From positions 1 to 64,000 of the forward strand of contig CAYXTP010000006.1 in NCBI GenBank assembly GCA_964467985.1: a stretch of DNA of 64,000 nt. Direction: 5' to 3'. A program made the position numbers and the translations under genes. The notes beneath the pieces were generated by a model. It was not told the origin of the DNA. It did no database searches and worked only from the letters and a program-made list of their open reading frames with translations. Source of the DNA: GCA-2720975 sp964467985 (GTDB lineage Bacteria > Planctomycetota > UBA1135 > GCA-002686595). Shown in pieces: positions 1-8,945 of the stretch (the first letter of the stretch is position 1; every line of letters starts with the position of its first letter).

Positions 1-140
1 ATCGAAATCGTGTTCTTGCCCTGGCGTCCGAGCAACTCGGAGGTGGACAGGTATTTGCGCAGATCCTCTCGCAGGCGCCCACGCACGATGTCGCGGAAGC
101 GAGCGCGGTCGCGCTCCATGCGATAGACCTGCCTACCCAT
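1..140 (-). CDS. DUF444 (YeaH/YhbH-type) protein, N-terminal fragment
   Basis: Reading the minus strand from an ATG at 140 gives about 46 residues beginning MGRQVYRMERDRARFRDIV and running off the left edge of the window. The basic start followed by a stretch like DLRKYLSTSELLGRQGKN resembles the N-terminus of the DUF444 family (B. subtilis YhbH, E. coli YeaH). The gene lies 9 nt downstream of prkA on the same strand. The order prkA then DUF444 (often followed by spoVR) is a widely conserved trio, and this context is the main support for the call. Function of the family is not firmly known; it is linked to the PrkA kinase and to stationary-phase or sporulation physiology. No catalytic region is visible in this fragment. 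Confidence 0.72.
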   Translation of the reverse strand, partial: MGRQVYRMERDRARFRDIVRGRLREDLRKYLSTSELLGRQGKNTIS

Positions 141-149
141 GGCGCTGGC

Positions 150-2204
150 CTAGGCCGCGGTCTCCTGGTCCGTCTCCGGCTCCGACTCCACTTCAGCCCG
201 GGCAAAGAGATCGGCAACCTCGCGCAGCACCTCGGTGGCCGAGGCTTCCTCGTAGCCGAACTCCTCCATCAAGCGCTGGCGTATGACGGAGATTTTCTGT
301 TCGGCACCGGGGTCCACAACCGTGGAAACCAGGCTCGTGAGTTGGATCGAATCGCGCCGATCCTCGAACATCTTGAGTTCCAGGGAGCGGGTCAGACGTT
401 TGTTCTGACGGTAGTCGAAAGTCTCCCCTTCCAGGTGCACGGCGGCAATGTAGTTCATCAACTCGTGACGGAAGTCATCCTTGCGCGACTCGGGAATTTC
501 CGCCTTCTCTTCGATAGCTCGCATCAAGCGCTCGTCCGGATCGTGGCCTTGGCCCTGATCACTGGGGATCTTCTCGCAGGTCGTGTAGGCGCGCACGCTG
601 TCCAAATAGTTCGAACACAGGCGATCGATCGCCTCGCGGTCGGAGGCAATCGCCACTTGCACCTCATGCCTGACGATGGCCTCGTACTCTTCGCGTACAA
701 CGGCCACCAGTTCGAGGTAGCGTTTGCGCTGTTCCTCTGAGGTGATCATCGAGTGGTGTCCGAGCCCGTCTTCAATCGCGTCCAGCACGTCAGGCGCGTG
801 GATCACATCCTTGTCGCCCACCAAGCAGGAGGCGATGCGGTCCTGCACGAAACGCGGACTGATGCCAGTCAGACCCTCGCGCAGTGCGGCCGCGCGCAGT
901 TCGCGCGTCTGCTCGGGAGTGAAGCCCGCCACATCCTGACCGTCGTACAGGTGCGCCTTCTGCAGCAGAGACAAACTCGGATGAGTGGGATCCTCGAGGC
1001 GCGTCAGCACAGCCCACAAGGATGCAAGCTCCAGGGTGTGGGGTGCCATGCCGCGTCCCGCTGTGCTCCGATCCCCATACCGCCGGCGGTAAATCTCCAC
1101 CTCGCTCGACAACCGGAGGTTGTAGGGAATGTCGATCTTGATGGTGCGGTCTCGGAAGGCCTCCATCAGTTCGTTGTTCTGCAGTTTGCGGTACTCGGGC
1201 TCGTTGGTGTGACCGAGGATGACCTCGTCGATGGATGTCTGCTGGAATTTCTTGGGTTTGATGGAGTGTTCCTGGGTGGCGCCCAGAAGGTCGTAGAGGA
1301 ACGCCACGTCCAGTTTCAAGACCTCGACGAACTCCACCATGCCGCGGTTGGCCACGTTGAACTCCCCATCGAAATTGAAGGCCCGCGGGTCGGAGTCCGA
1401 ACCGTATTCGGCAATCTTGCGGAAGTTCAGGTCCCCCGTAAGTTCGGTGGAGTCCTGGTTCTTTTCATCCTTGGGTTGGAAGGTGCCAATGCCCACGCGG
1501 TCGGCCTCGCTGAACACAAAGCGCCGCACGCGCACGTGGCCCATGACCTGGGTCCAATCGCCTTCGTAGCGATCCATCAAGAGTGCGTAGTAAAAGCGGC
1601 TGACCGGATCGAGTTCGCCTTCAATGCGCAGGTCGTACTCCTCCTGCAGATGGTGGTTCAGACGTTTGGTTACGTCGGCGCGCTGATCCTGCGGAATTAG
1701 CAACAGGGGGTCCTGGTTCATAGGCGAATCGATGACCTCGCCGTCCACGTGCCAAGAGAATGTGTAGATCGCCCCTTGTGGTGTGTGGGTGTAGCGCTCG
1801 AGCCCCGACTTTAACAGACGTGCAATCGTGCTCTTGGCCGAACCCACGGGACCATGCAACAGCAAGATGCGGCGCTCGGGCCCCAACCCACGTGCGCCGG
1901 CGCGGATCACGTCTACCAATTCAGAGAGCGGCCCATCCAGACCGTAGATCGCGTCACGGCCCTCGTTGAAGGGATCACTGAACAGCTGCCAGCGCTGCGT
2001 GCGACCGCGACCTACCTGGGCTTGGGCGCCGTGGGACTCGATCATGCCCAACATGCGTTGCCAAGCGTTGCGAGCGAGGTGCGGTGTGTCTTCCACGCGT
2101 TGCAGGTACTGCTCCAGGGTTCCCTCCCAATGCAATGCGGCGTGGGAGTCGAGACAGGACTGCTGCTGGACCAACTGGAACAGGTTGGAATGGGGATCCG
2201 TCAT
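150..2204 (-). CDS. prkA: PrkA family serine protein kinase / AAA+ protein
   Basis: A protein of 684 residues from an ATG at 2204 (MTDPHSNLFQLV). The open frame extends upstream to 2294, but those 30 extra residues are low-complexity and unlike the family, so the internal start is preferred; no clear ribosome binding site distinguishes the two. The N-terminal half is an AAA+ domain with Walker A GPVGSAKST at about residues 118-126. The C-terminal half matches the PrkA kinase-like domain, and the length fits the family (about 640-690). PrkA proteins are cytoplasmic and act in stress and stationary-phase responses; both kinase and AAA+ protease activities have been proposed for them. It sits directly upstream of the DUF444 partner gene, which supports the assignment. 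The partner SpoVR would lie outside the window. Confidence 0.93.
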   Translation of the reverse strand: MTDPHSNLFQLVQQQSCLDSHAALHWEGTLEQYLQRVEDTPHLARNAWQRMLGMIESHGAQAQVGRGRTQRWQLFSDPFNEGRDAIYGLDGPLSELVDVIRAGARGLGPERRILLLHGPVGSAKSTIARLLKSGLERYTHTPQGAIYTFSWHVDGEVIDSPMNQDPLLLIPQDQRADVTKRLNHHLQEEYDLRIEGELDPVSRFYYALLMDRYEGDWTQVMGHVRVRRFVFSEADRVGIGTFQPKDEKNQDSTELTGDLNFRKIAEYGSDSDPRAFNFDGEFNVANRGMVEFVEVLKLDVAFLYDLLGATQEHSIKPKKFQQTSIDEVILGHTNEPEYRKLQNNELMEAFRDRTIKIDIPYNLRLSSEVEIYRRRYGDRSTAGRGMAPHTLELASLWAVLTRLEDPTHPSLSLLQKAHLYDGQDVAGFTPEQTRELRAAALREGLTGISPRFVQDRIASCLVGDKDVIHAPDVLDAIEDGLGHHSMITSEEQRKRYLELVAVVREEYEAIVRHEVQVAIASDREAIDRLCSNYLDSVRAYTTCEKIPSDQGQGHDPDERLMRAIEEKAEIPESRKDDFRHELMNYIAAVHLEGETFDYRQNKRLTRSLELKMFEDRRDSIQLTSLVSTVVDPGAEQKISVIRQRLMEEFGYEEASATEVLREVADLFARAEVESEPETDQETAA

Positions 2205-2408
2205 GGGGTAGACCAGGGGGCTGATCCTCTCTGGGGAAGGTGAGAGGAGAAGGGAAGGGCCCTGCCCTGATCGACCGGCAATCCGCGTGAGCATGAGCCC
2301 GGCCTGGCGGACTTCCCTGGGCCCCCGCTCCAGGGCCCCACAGGGCCCGATTGAGGCCCAGCATCCAGCTATTGGCAGACTTGCATCGGGCCCAGGGCCC
2401 GTGTCCGC
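2205..2408. other. Intergenic region with GGGCCC-rich palindromes
   Basis: This 204-nt stretch between smc and prkA shows no convincing gene. It holds several GGGCCC palindromes; the tightest pair makes CGGGCCCAGGGCCCG at about 2386-2400, 9 nt past the smc stop codon. It may form a hairpin that ends smc transcription, but there is no U-tract on the minus strand, so terminator function is only a possibility. Confidence 0.35.
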
Positions 2409-5400
2409 CTACTGGGCCGAAGCCTCGTCTTGACCGGCATTGGCAGCGAGAGCCCCTTCGGTGGTGAGCTCAAGCTCAGCGCCGCCAGGTCCGGGGGGAA
2501 CGATCTCGACCACCGGTTCACGACTCTCCACGTCCACCGCTTGGGCGTTGCGCGAGGAACCCGTGGTTTCTCCGGGCGCGAACTCCTCGACATCGTCCAG
2601 TTCCACCGAGACGAATCGCGAGACGCCCTTCACTTCCATGGTGACACCGAACAATGATTGGCAGGCGGACATGGTGCCCTTGTTGTGGGTCACCACGATG
2701 AACTGGGTCGTCGCTGCGAAGCCGTTCAACATGCCCAGGAAACGGTCGATGTTGGCGTCGTCGAGGGCGGCGTCCACTTCGTCGAGCACGCAGAACGGAC
2801 TGGGCTGGGTCTTGAACACGGCGAATAACAGAGCCAAAGCCGTCATGGATCGCTGACCACCGGAGAGCAGCCCGATGGAAAGGGACTTACGCCCGGGCGG
2901 GCGAGCGATGATCTCTACGCCCGCATCGAGCACATCGACGCCCTCTTCGAGCACGACGTCTGCTTTGCCACCGCCAAACAATTGCCGGAAGATGAGGCGG
3001 AAATGCTCGCGCACTGTTTGGAAAGTTTCCTCGAACAGGCGGCGACTCTCTTCGTCGATCTTCTCGATGGTGTCCGCCAGCGTCTTGCGCGATGTGGCCA
3101 GGTCCTGCTCTTGGGATTCCAGGAAGTCGAGACGTTCCTGCACCTCCCCCAACTCGTCCACGGCCTCCGTATTGACCGGCCCCAATTTCTCGAGGATGGC
3201 CCTCAGTTCCGAAACGTGAGCATCGAGCGCCTGCATGGCCGCCGCCGTGGACAGTTCGGCTGCGGGTGAGAAATCCTCACGCAGGTCACTGGCTTGTAGG
3301 TGCAAGTCTTCATCTGCGCGGGTCAGGAGTTCCTCGCGGGCCATCTCCACCCGTTGAGCTCTCAAGCGTTTCTCGGACTGTTGCTCGCCGACCTGGTCCA
3401 GATGGCGCTGAATTTCCTCGGCCCCCTCGCGCACCTCGCGGGTACGGGCTGCCCCGCTGCGCTCCAGTTCCCGCAGCTCGGCTAGGCGTTCCTCCCGGCC
3501 GGCCTTCTCTAGGGTCAGATTCTCGCTGTCCTGCGCCAAACCCTGGCCTTCGCGTTCACCTTGGTCGGCGTTGGCCAAGAAGTTGGTCGAACGCCCCAGG
3601 GCACGCTGGCACTCGGCTTGATCCTCCGCGATGCGGTGCACGCTGGCCTCGATCTGGCCGCGCAGGGAAGCGAGCTCACCGCGCAAGCGAGTTGTCTCCA
3701 CCTGCGCCTGGGCCTCGTGCTTGGAGAGGACTTCGCGCTCATCCTCCATCTGCTTGCGGGTTTGCTCCAACTCCTCGAGCAGGGCGTTGGCCTGCTCAAA
3801 GGCGCGCTCACTCTCCGCACGCACTTCTTGGGAGCGCTGCACGTCGGCCTGCAAGTCGACTAGGTCCTCGCGTGCGCGGGCTTCCACACCTGCGTGCTCG
3901 GCGCGTCGAGCTTCGCGGTCCGACAATCGGGCTTCTGCCGTCTGTTGTTCTCCCGCCGTTTCTTCGGCCGTAGCCCGAGCAGTTTCCCGCTGTGCGGCAG
4001 CCTCGGTGTGCGCAACGCGGTCCTCGTCCAGGGCCTCCTCCAATTGTCCAACGCCCTGGCGATCCGCGTCGAGCACTTGGTCCAGGATTTCCATCTCTGC
4101 ACCCAACTCCTCGGCCATCGAACGTCGGCCCATGGTCCCCTGGGCCACTTCGCGCGAGCCGCCCACAGCACCGGCCGCATCCACGAGCTCACCAACCGGC
4201 GTGACGTAGCGCCAGTGCGGCTCGCGCTTGACGAGCTCCAAAGCCGTTCCAAGGTCGCGCACGACGACCACATCCCCCAGCAAACAGTCCACCAGAGGCC
4301 GCGCGTCCTCCGCACAGCGCACGAGTTCGCACAGTCGTCCTTCGACACTGCTGCCGTAGGGTTCGAAGGCGAGGAACGAAGGGGAATCCAATCGCCCGAG
4401 GCTCAGACTGCCCAGGGTCGCCGCAGTTCCGTCGGACCCAATGCCGAGCGGCACGAGCACGCCGCCCTGCCCGTTCTTGGAAGAGGCCAGCCACTCAAGA
4501 ACCTGCTGGGCCTGGTCGGCACCCGGTGCCACGAGGGCTTGGGCCCTGTCGCCCAGCACAGCATCCAAGGCGCGCGCCAGGCGCACATCGACCTGTAGGT
4601 GATCCGCCAACAGACCTTGCAGCACACCCGCCGCACAAGGGCCCTTGCCCTCGGCCACAGCTTGCAGCACCCGGTGCGCCCCAGCCGCCAGACCGCCCTG
4701 TTCTTCGCCACCCTCCAGCAGCGCATCGCGCCTGGCTACCAGGCTGGCATGGGCCAAGGTGTGGTCGCGCAGCTCAGCGCGCGCGTGTTCCAGGGCTTCC
4801 GCAGCCGATGCCAGCGCCAGTCGACGCCCCTCCAGTGCCTGGTCTTTGACCAGCAGAGCTTGGCGCGCTTCCCGAGCCCGGGCCTGGACCTGACTCACGC
4901 GCGAGCGGGCCTCCTCCAGTTCCTCGTCTACCTGGCCCAGGCGTTCCGTGGCGCGCGTGAGTCGCGTGTCTGAGGACTCGATGGCCGCCTCCAGATGAAC
5001 CACCCGATTCTGAGCACCGGTACGCTCGTGCAGGCATCCAAGCAGGCGTTCGTTTTGCTGAGCAGAGTCCTGGCGCGCTTGCTTGTAACTTCGCGACAAG
5101 CTCCGCACGCGGTCCTGCAGACCCGCAGCCTGCTGCTCGGCCTCAGCGGCCACGCCCTCGAGGTCCTGTGCCTGTGCTTCTGTCTCCTGCTTGCTCGCGT
5201 TGCGTTCCGCGACCTGGGTTTCCAACTGTTGCGCACGCTGCGCTTCTTCCTGTGCCGATCCTCGCCAAGCCTCAACGCGCAGGGCCAATTGGGTCCTGCG
5301 TTCGTCGAGCGTCGCTAGAGCCCCGCTCAACTTGCCGACCTGGGTGGAGAGGGTGTCGAGTTCACTCACCACCCGCGAGCGCGCTTCTTCTTGTGCGTTG

Positions 5401-6209
5401 ACCTGCTCCTCGGCCTTGGAACGCTGCTCGCGCAGCTCATTCTGATTGGCTTCCAAGGAGTCTAGTTCGGGGAAGAGCTGCGCTAGCTCGGCATCCTGTT
5501 CGTGCAAGCGATGCTGCAGGAAGCGCCCGCGCTCCAGAGTCCACTCATCGCGCGCCGCCACCCAACGCTCCGCCTTGCCCGCTTGAATTTTGAGCGAGCG
5601 CACGCGTGTGCGAAGTTCGCCCATCAGGTCCTGCAGACGGGACACGTCCTGCTCCACGCGCTTGAGGCGCAACTCCGTTTCGTGTCGCCTCTGGCGGTAG
5701 CGGCTGATGCCGGCAGCCTCCTCGAAGACCGCGCGCCGCTGGGCCGGGTTGGCTGAGAGGACCGCGTCAATGCGGCCCTGCTCAAGCACGGAGTAACCCC
5801 GGGATCCCAGCCCAGTGCCGTACAGTAGCTCGCGCACATCCTTGAGGCGCACCCGCTGCCCGTCGATGTGGTACTCGCCCTCGCCACTCCTGTAGAGCAG
5901 CCGACTGATCGAAAACTCTGGTCCAACGTTTTCGACCAAGCCTTCGCTGTTGTCGATCACCAGGGTGACCTCCGCCATGGACATCTCCGGGCGCGAGACC
6001 GAGCCCTTGAAGATCACATCCGTCATGCCCTCGCCACGCATGGAGGTGGGCCGGGTTTCCCCGAGCACCCACCGCACGGCATCCACCACGTTGCTCTTGC
6101 CGCAACCGTTGGGTCCGACGATACCGAGTAGGTGCTGGCCGCCTAGATTGAAGACGGTGCGGTCGGCGAAGGACTTGAAGCCTTGCAGTTCGAGGCGATT
6201 GAGACGCAT
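2409..6209 (-). CDS. smc: Chromosome segregation protein SMC
   Basis: A 1266-residue protein with complete SMC architecture. The N-terminal ATPase head has Walker A GPNGCGKS at residues 32-39. Two long coiled-coil arms rich in E, Q, A and R flank a hinge near the middle (around residues 510-670). The C-terminal head carries the ABC signature LLSGGQRSM and Walker B FCVLDEVDAALDD. With ScpA/ScpB it would form the condensin complex that compacts and segregates chromosomes. It is somewhat longer than typical bacterial SMC (about 1180), partly because of an acidic, low-complexity C-terminal tail of roughly 60 residues after the head domain. It is 16 nt downstream of the ATP-cone gene and on the same strand. 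No scpA or scpB is in the window. Confidence 0.97.
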   Translation of the reverse strand: MRLNRLELQGFKSFADRTVFNLGGQHLLGIVGPNGCGKSNVVDAVRWVLGETRPTSMRGEGMTDVIFKGSVSRPEMSMAEVTLVIDNSEGLVENVGPEFSISRLLYRSGEGEYHIDGQRVRLKDVRELLYGTGLGSRGYSVLEQGRIDAVLSANPAQRRAVFEEAAGISRYRQRRHETELRLKRVEQDVSRLQDLMGELRTRVRSLKIQAGKAERWVAARDEWTLERGRFLQHRLHEQDAELAQLFPELDSLEANQNELREQRSKAEEQVNAQEEARSRVVSELDTLSTQVGKLSGALATLDERRTQLALRVEAWRGSAQEEAQRAQQLETQVAERNASKQETEAQAQDLEGVAAEAEQQAAGLQDRVRSLSRSYKQARQDSAQQNERLLGCLHERTGAQNRVVHLEAAIESSDTRLTRATERLGQVDEELEEARSRVSQVQARAREARQALLVKDQALEGRRLALASAAEALEHARAELRDHTLAHASLVARRDALLEGGEEQGGLAAGAHRVLQAVAEGKGPCAAGVLQGLLADHLQVDVRLARALDAVLGDRAQALVAPGADQAQQVLEWLASSKNGQGGVLVPLGIGSDGTAATLGSLSLGRLDSPSFLAFEPYGSSVEGRLCELVRCAEDARPLVDCLLGDVVVVRDLGTALELVKREPHWRYVTPVGELVDAAGAVGGSREVAQGTMGRRSMAEELGAEMEILDQVLDADRQGVGQLEEALDEDRVAHTEAAAQRETARATAEETAGEQQTAEARLSDREARRAEHAGVEARAREDLVDLQADVQRSQEVRAESERAFEQANALLEELEQTRKQMEDEREVLSKHEAQAQVETTRLRGELASLRGQIEASVHRIAEDQAECQRALGRSTNFLANADQGEREGQGLAQDSENLTLEKAGREERLAELRELERSGAARTREVREGAEEIQRHLDQVGEQQSEKRLRAQRVEMAREELLTRADEDLHLQASDLREDFSPAAELSTAAAMQALDAHVSELRAILEKLGPVNTEAVDELGEVQERLDFLESQEQDLATSRKTLADTIEKIDEESRRLFEETFQTVREHFRLIFRQLFGGGKADVVLEEGVDVLDAGVEIIARPPGRKSLSIGLLSGGQRSMTALALLFAVFKTQPSPFCVLDEVDAALDDANIDRFLGMLNGFAATTQFIVVTHNKGTMSACQSLFGVTMEVKGVSRFVSVELDDVEEFAPGETTGSSRNAQAVDVESREPVVEIVPPGPGGAELELTTEGALAANAGQDEASAQ

Positions 6210-6225
6210 GGAGTAGGGCTGGGGC

Positions 6226-8376
6226 CTAGATGCTGCCGGAAGAAAAGAGGGAGTCCCGTATCTCGTCCTGACGCGAGCCGGAAGCCGAATCGGCGCTGCG
6301 AGTCAGTGGAGAGTGGGAGGAATCGGAGTCAGGAGTTCCGCTGCGACGATCGTGGAATCGGCGCCAGGCGTCGAGAACGGAAGTCAACTCCCGATCGGCA
6401 GACACCCATAACGGGTTGGGAGCCAGGGCTCCCGCGCGCAGGGTAGAACACACGGTGGCCTGTTCGCCAGCCTGGTCTGCAGGGTCCTGGTCGGAAACTG
6501 CGTTCGGCGCCACGACGAATCCCGAACTGTAGGGCCGATCGTCCTCTTGTTCGGGCGCCGGCAGGTCGGCAAAGAGGCGCGCTTGGCTGGCGCGCGGCAA
6601 GGCCGCATCCGCGCGCGCCATGGCCCGGCGTGCCTCCCCGGCAAAGAAGGAGGACACGCAGACCGACAACCCGCGGTCGTCGGCAAAGCGCCGGGTCCCG
6701 TCGGCCAAGACGCCCAGCAGGCGTGCCCCCTGGGACGGTCGCACGACTCCATCCCCAAGGATGCGCAGGGCCTCGGCCAGCCCCACGGGCACCAATGCAA
6801 ATCCGCGCCGTTCGCGAATCCCGGCCTCGCGCGCCGAAGGGAAGCGTCGCTGGAAGGCATCCAAGGCCTCGATGGCGTCCAGGGCATTTTGGATGCGCTC
6901 GCCCAGGGCCTCAAAGAGCAGGTCTTCACGCCAGGGTCCGGCCTTGCGAGCAAGACGCGGGAGATTGAGAGCCACCGCGCCACCACAGGCGAGCAAGCCG
7001 ACCTCTCGACGCCCCCTGCGGCAGCCCGGAGCCACCCAGCGCGCGCCGGCTGCATGCCAGACGGGAACCAAGGTCCCGGCGCAAATGAGCCGCGCGGCGA
7101 TGAGCTCGAGCTCGGGATCGCCCGCGATGGCCGGAGACAACTCGTCCCAGGACAAGAAAAGGCGTGGCTGGGCGCGCCCCTCTTGTCGCAGCACGTCGAA
7201 CTCGGGCAGCAGCCGGCGCAAGAGGGCCCCTCCGCGCCCGCCCGGACTGGCTAGGTCCAAGGAGCGCCCTGTGGCCTGGGCCAGGGCGCCCATCGCTGCC
7301 AGCAGATCTCGCAACCGATCGCGGGCCCGAGCCGAACGCAGCAGGGGTGAAACGACGGCGTGCAACCCTTCCACAACGACGCCGTGGCTGACGCCGCGCA
7401 GGTAGTGCGCCAACTCCCCGAGCAGTTCCGATCCAGAGTGGGCGCTGGGTTCCCCGCGCAGGCAGAGGCTGGCGGGAACGGCACGCGTCAGGGCCAGGTG
7501 GGGACGCCGCAGACCCTCCACCCACAAGGCGCCCTTGCGGTGCAGATCGGCGGTGCGTTCGTCGAGCAGGTCCGAAAGGCTGTAGCGGGCGAGCAGGGCG
7601 TCGGCCACATCGTCTTCCAGTCCCTTGCTCGCTGGGCCGCCTGCCTCCGGATCGACGCCGGCGCTGGCCTGCGGGCTGGGTCGCGCACGCGCGAGCAAGT
7701 GCCTCAAGTCGTGGCGCGGAATGCCCACCGACTCCTGTCGGTGAAGCGCCGTCTCCAAGCCCATGGCCATCAACTCGTTGTCCACAAACTCCCGGATGAG
7801 AGCCGTCGAAACTCGGGCCAGGCCCGCATCACAGATGCGCTTCTCCACCCGTTCAGCCACGTCCTCGCTCACGGCGCGGGGCAGATCGCCCTCCTCCATC
7901 AGTGCGGCCACAATGCGCGCCAGACTCCAGGGCGAGGTGCCTGCTCCGGCACGCACCCAGGGCATGCGGCCCGCGCGCTCATCGTGGTGGGTGATAGTCA
8001 GCGCAGCCCTGGCCCGCGCGCGGCGATCGCGGTAGAGGATGTAGGCGCGCGCCACCTGGGCTCGTCCCATCTCGACGAGTGCCTGCTCAACCAGATCCTG
8101 TACTTGCTCCACGTTGGGGGGGGTCGAAAAGCGCGCGGACAGGGCCAGGGTGACCACGTCTGCCACGTCCTTGGCAAATCCCAGGTCCTCCTCCCCTACG
8201 GCTTCTAGGGCGCGCTGGACCGCCGCTTGGATGCGAGCCGGCTCAAAGCCGACCTCGCGCCCATCGCGCTTGATGAGGCGCCGCAGACCGGCGGGGGAAC
8301 TTGCGGTGGAATTGGCTGGCAGGGCCAGTTCCTGATCCTGCGCCTGGGGTTCGTCCGGGGAATGGGGTGCGGCCAT
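6226..8376 (-). CDS. ATP-cone, NrdD-like protein lacking the glycyl-radical site
   Basis: A 716-residue protein. Residues about 31-125 form an ATP-cone (LRRLIKRDGREVGFEPARI), the nucleotide-sensing domain of ribonucleotide reductases and NrdR. The remainder shows weak but ordered similarity to anaerobic class III ribonucleotide reductase NrdD: a stretch like ADLHRKGALWVEGL where NrdD has its HIHD region, and GGAVALNLPRLARKAG where NrdD has a VxLNLPRIA motif. The C-terminus has neither the RVxGY glycyl-radical motif nor the four-cysteine zinc site, so it should not be an active reductase. It starts at an ATG overlapping the nrdR stop by one base (TGATG), which implies translational coupling and a shared role in nucleotide-pool control. 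No NrdG activase is nearby. The NrdD relation is my reading of motifs; the ATP-cone is clear. Confidence 0.7.
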   Translation of the reverse strand: MAAPHSPDEPQAQDQELALPANSTASSPAGLRRLIKRDGREVGFEPARIQAAVQRALEAVGEEDLGFAKDVADVVTLALSARFSTPPNVEQVQDLVEQALVEMGRAQVARAYILYRDRRARARAALTITHHDERAGRMPWVRAGAGTSPWSLARIVAALMEEGDLPRAVSEDVAERVEKRICDAGLARVSTALIREFVDNELMAMGLETALHRQESVGIPRHDLRHLLARARPSPQASAGVDPEAGGPASKGLEDDVADALLARYSLSDLLDERTADLHRKGALWVEGLRRPHLALTRAVPASLCLRGEPSAHSGSELLGELAHYLRGVSHGVVVEGLHAVVSPLLRSARARDRLRDLLAAMGALAQATGRSLDLASPGGRGGALLRRLLPEFDVLRQEGRAQPRLFLSWDELSPAIAGDPELELIAARLICAGTLVPVWHAAGARWVAPGCRRGRREVGLLACGGAVALNLPRLARKAGPWREDLLFEALGERIQNALDAIEALDAFQRRFPSAREAGIRERRGFALVPVGLAEALRILGDGVVRPSQGARLLGVLADGTRRFADDRGLSVCVSSFFAGEARRAMARADAALPRASQARLFADLPAPEQEDDRPYSSGFVVAPNAVSDQDPADQAGEQATVCSTLRAGALAPNPLWVSADRELTSVLDAWRRFHDRRSGTPDSDSSHSPLTRSADSASGSRQDEIRDSLFSSGSI

Positions 8377-8831
8377 CAGGCCTTGCCCCCCAGGCTCTCC
8401 AATTCCTCCAGGAACTGGGTCACGTCCTTGAACTCGCGGTAGACGCTCGCGAAACGCACGTAGGCCACTTGGTTTAGCCCCCGCAATTCCTCCATCACGA
8501 GGGTGCCGATCACGGTGCTGGGCACTTCCCGGTCGTAGTCGTTTTGGCAGCGAGCTTCGACGCGTGCGGCGGCGGCTTCGATATCTTCCACGGGCACGGG
8601 CAGTTTCTCACAGGCGCGCAACATGCCCTTCACGAGACGTTCGGCCTCAAACCGCACGCGCTCGCCGTTCTTCTTCACAACGCGCAAGGAGCTCTCTTCA
8701 ATACGTTCGTAGGTCGTGAAGCGCTGGAAGCACTTCATGCACTCCCTTCGCCTGCGAGTTACCGACCCGGAGGCTGAGGTTCGTGAATCGACGACGCGGA
8801 CGTCGTCTTCCTTGCAGCGGGGACATCTCAT
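8376..8831 (-). CDS. nrdR: Transcriptional repressor NrdR
   Basis: From the ATG at 8831 the product is 151 residues and begins MRCPRCKEDD, as NrdR proteins do; the open frame extends 7 codons further to 8852 but those residues do not fit. The N-terminal zinc ribbon has CPRC and, after the RRRRE stretch, CMKC, followed by RFTTYERIE. An ATP-cone follows (VVKKNGERVRFEAERLVKGM). NrdR binds NrdR boxes and represses ribonucleotide reductase operons in response to ATP/dATP. It is translationally coupled to the downstream ATP-cone/NrdD-like gene. I did not find a convincing NrdR box pair upstream in the short region 8832-8945. Confidence 0.96.
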   Translation of the reverse strand: MRCPRCKEDDVRVVDSRTSASGSVTRRRRECMKCFQRFTTYERIEESSLRVVKKNGERVRFEAERLVKGMLRACEKLPVPVEDIEAAAARVEARCQNDYDREVPSTVIGTLVMEELRGLNQVAYVRFASVYREFKDVTQFLEELESLGGKA

Positions 8832-8945
8832 GGGTGGAACGAGCCGAGGCACACTCTACATCTTGTGGGGTTGGCGGCGGAAGATCCCTCCCAACACGAC
8901 CTGTCCCGTACCCCCCAGAATGATCCAGAGCTGGACCCGCGGGCG

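Noticed and set aside
753..1700. 315-residue plus-strand open frame within prkA
   Set aside because: Antisense to a clear PrkA coding region and without motifs.
2205..2294. Extended N-terminus of PrkA
   Set aside because: The 30 extra residues do not look like the family and the internal ATG gives a normal start.
7360..8208. 282-residue plus-strand open frame within the ATP-cone gene
   Set aside because: Antisense shadow of the frame that carries the ATP-cone.
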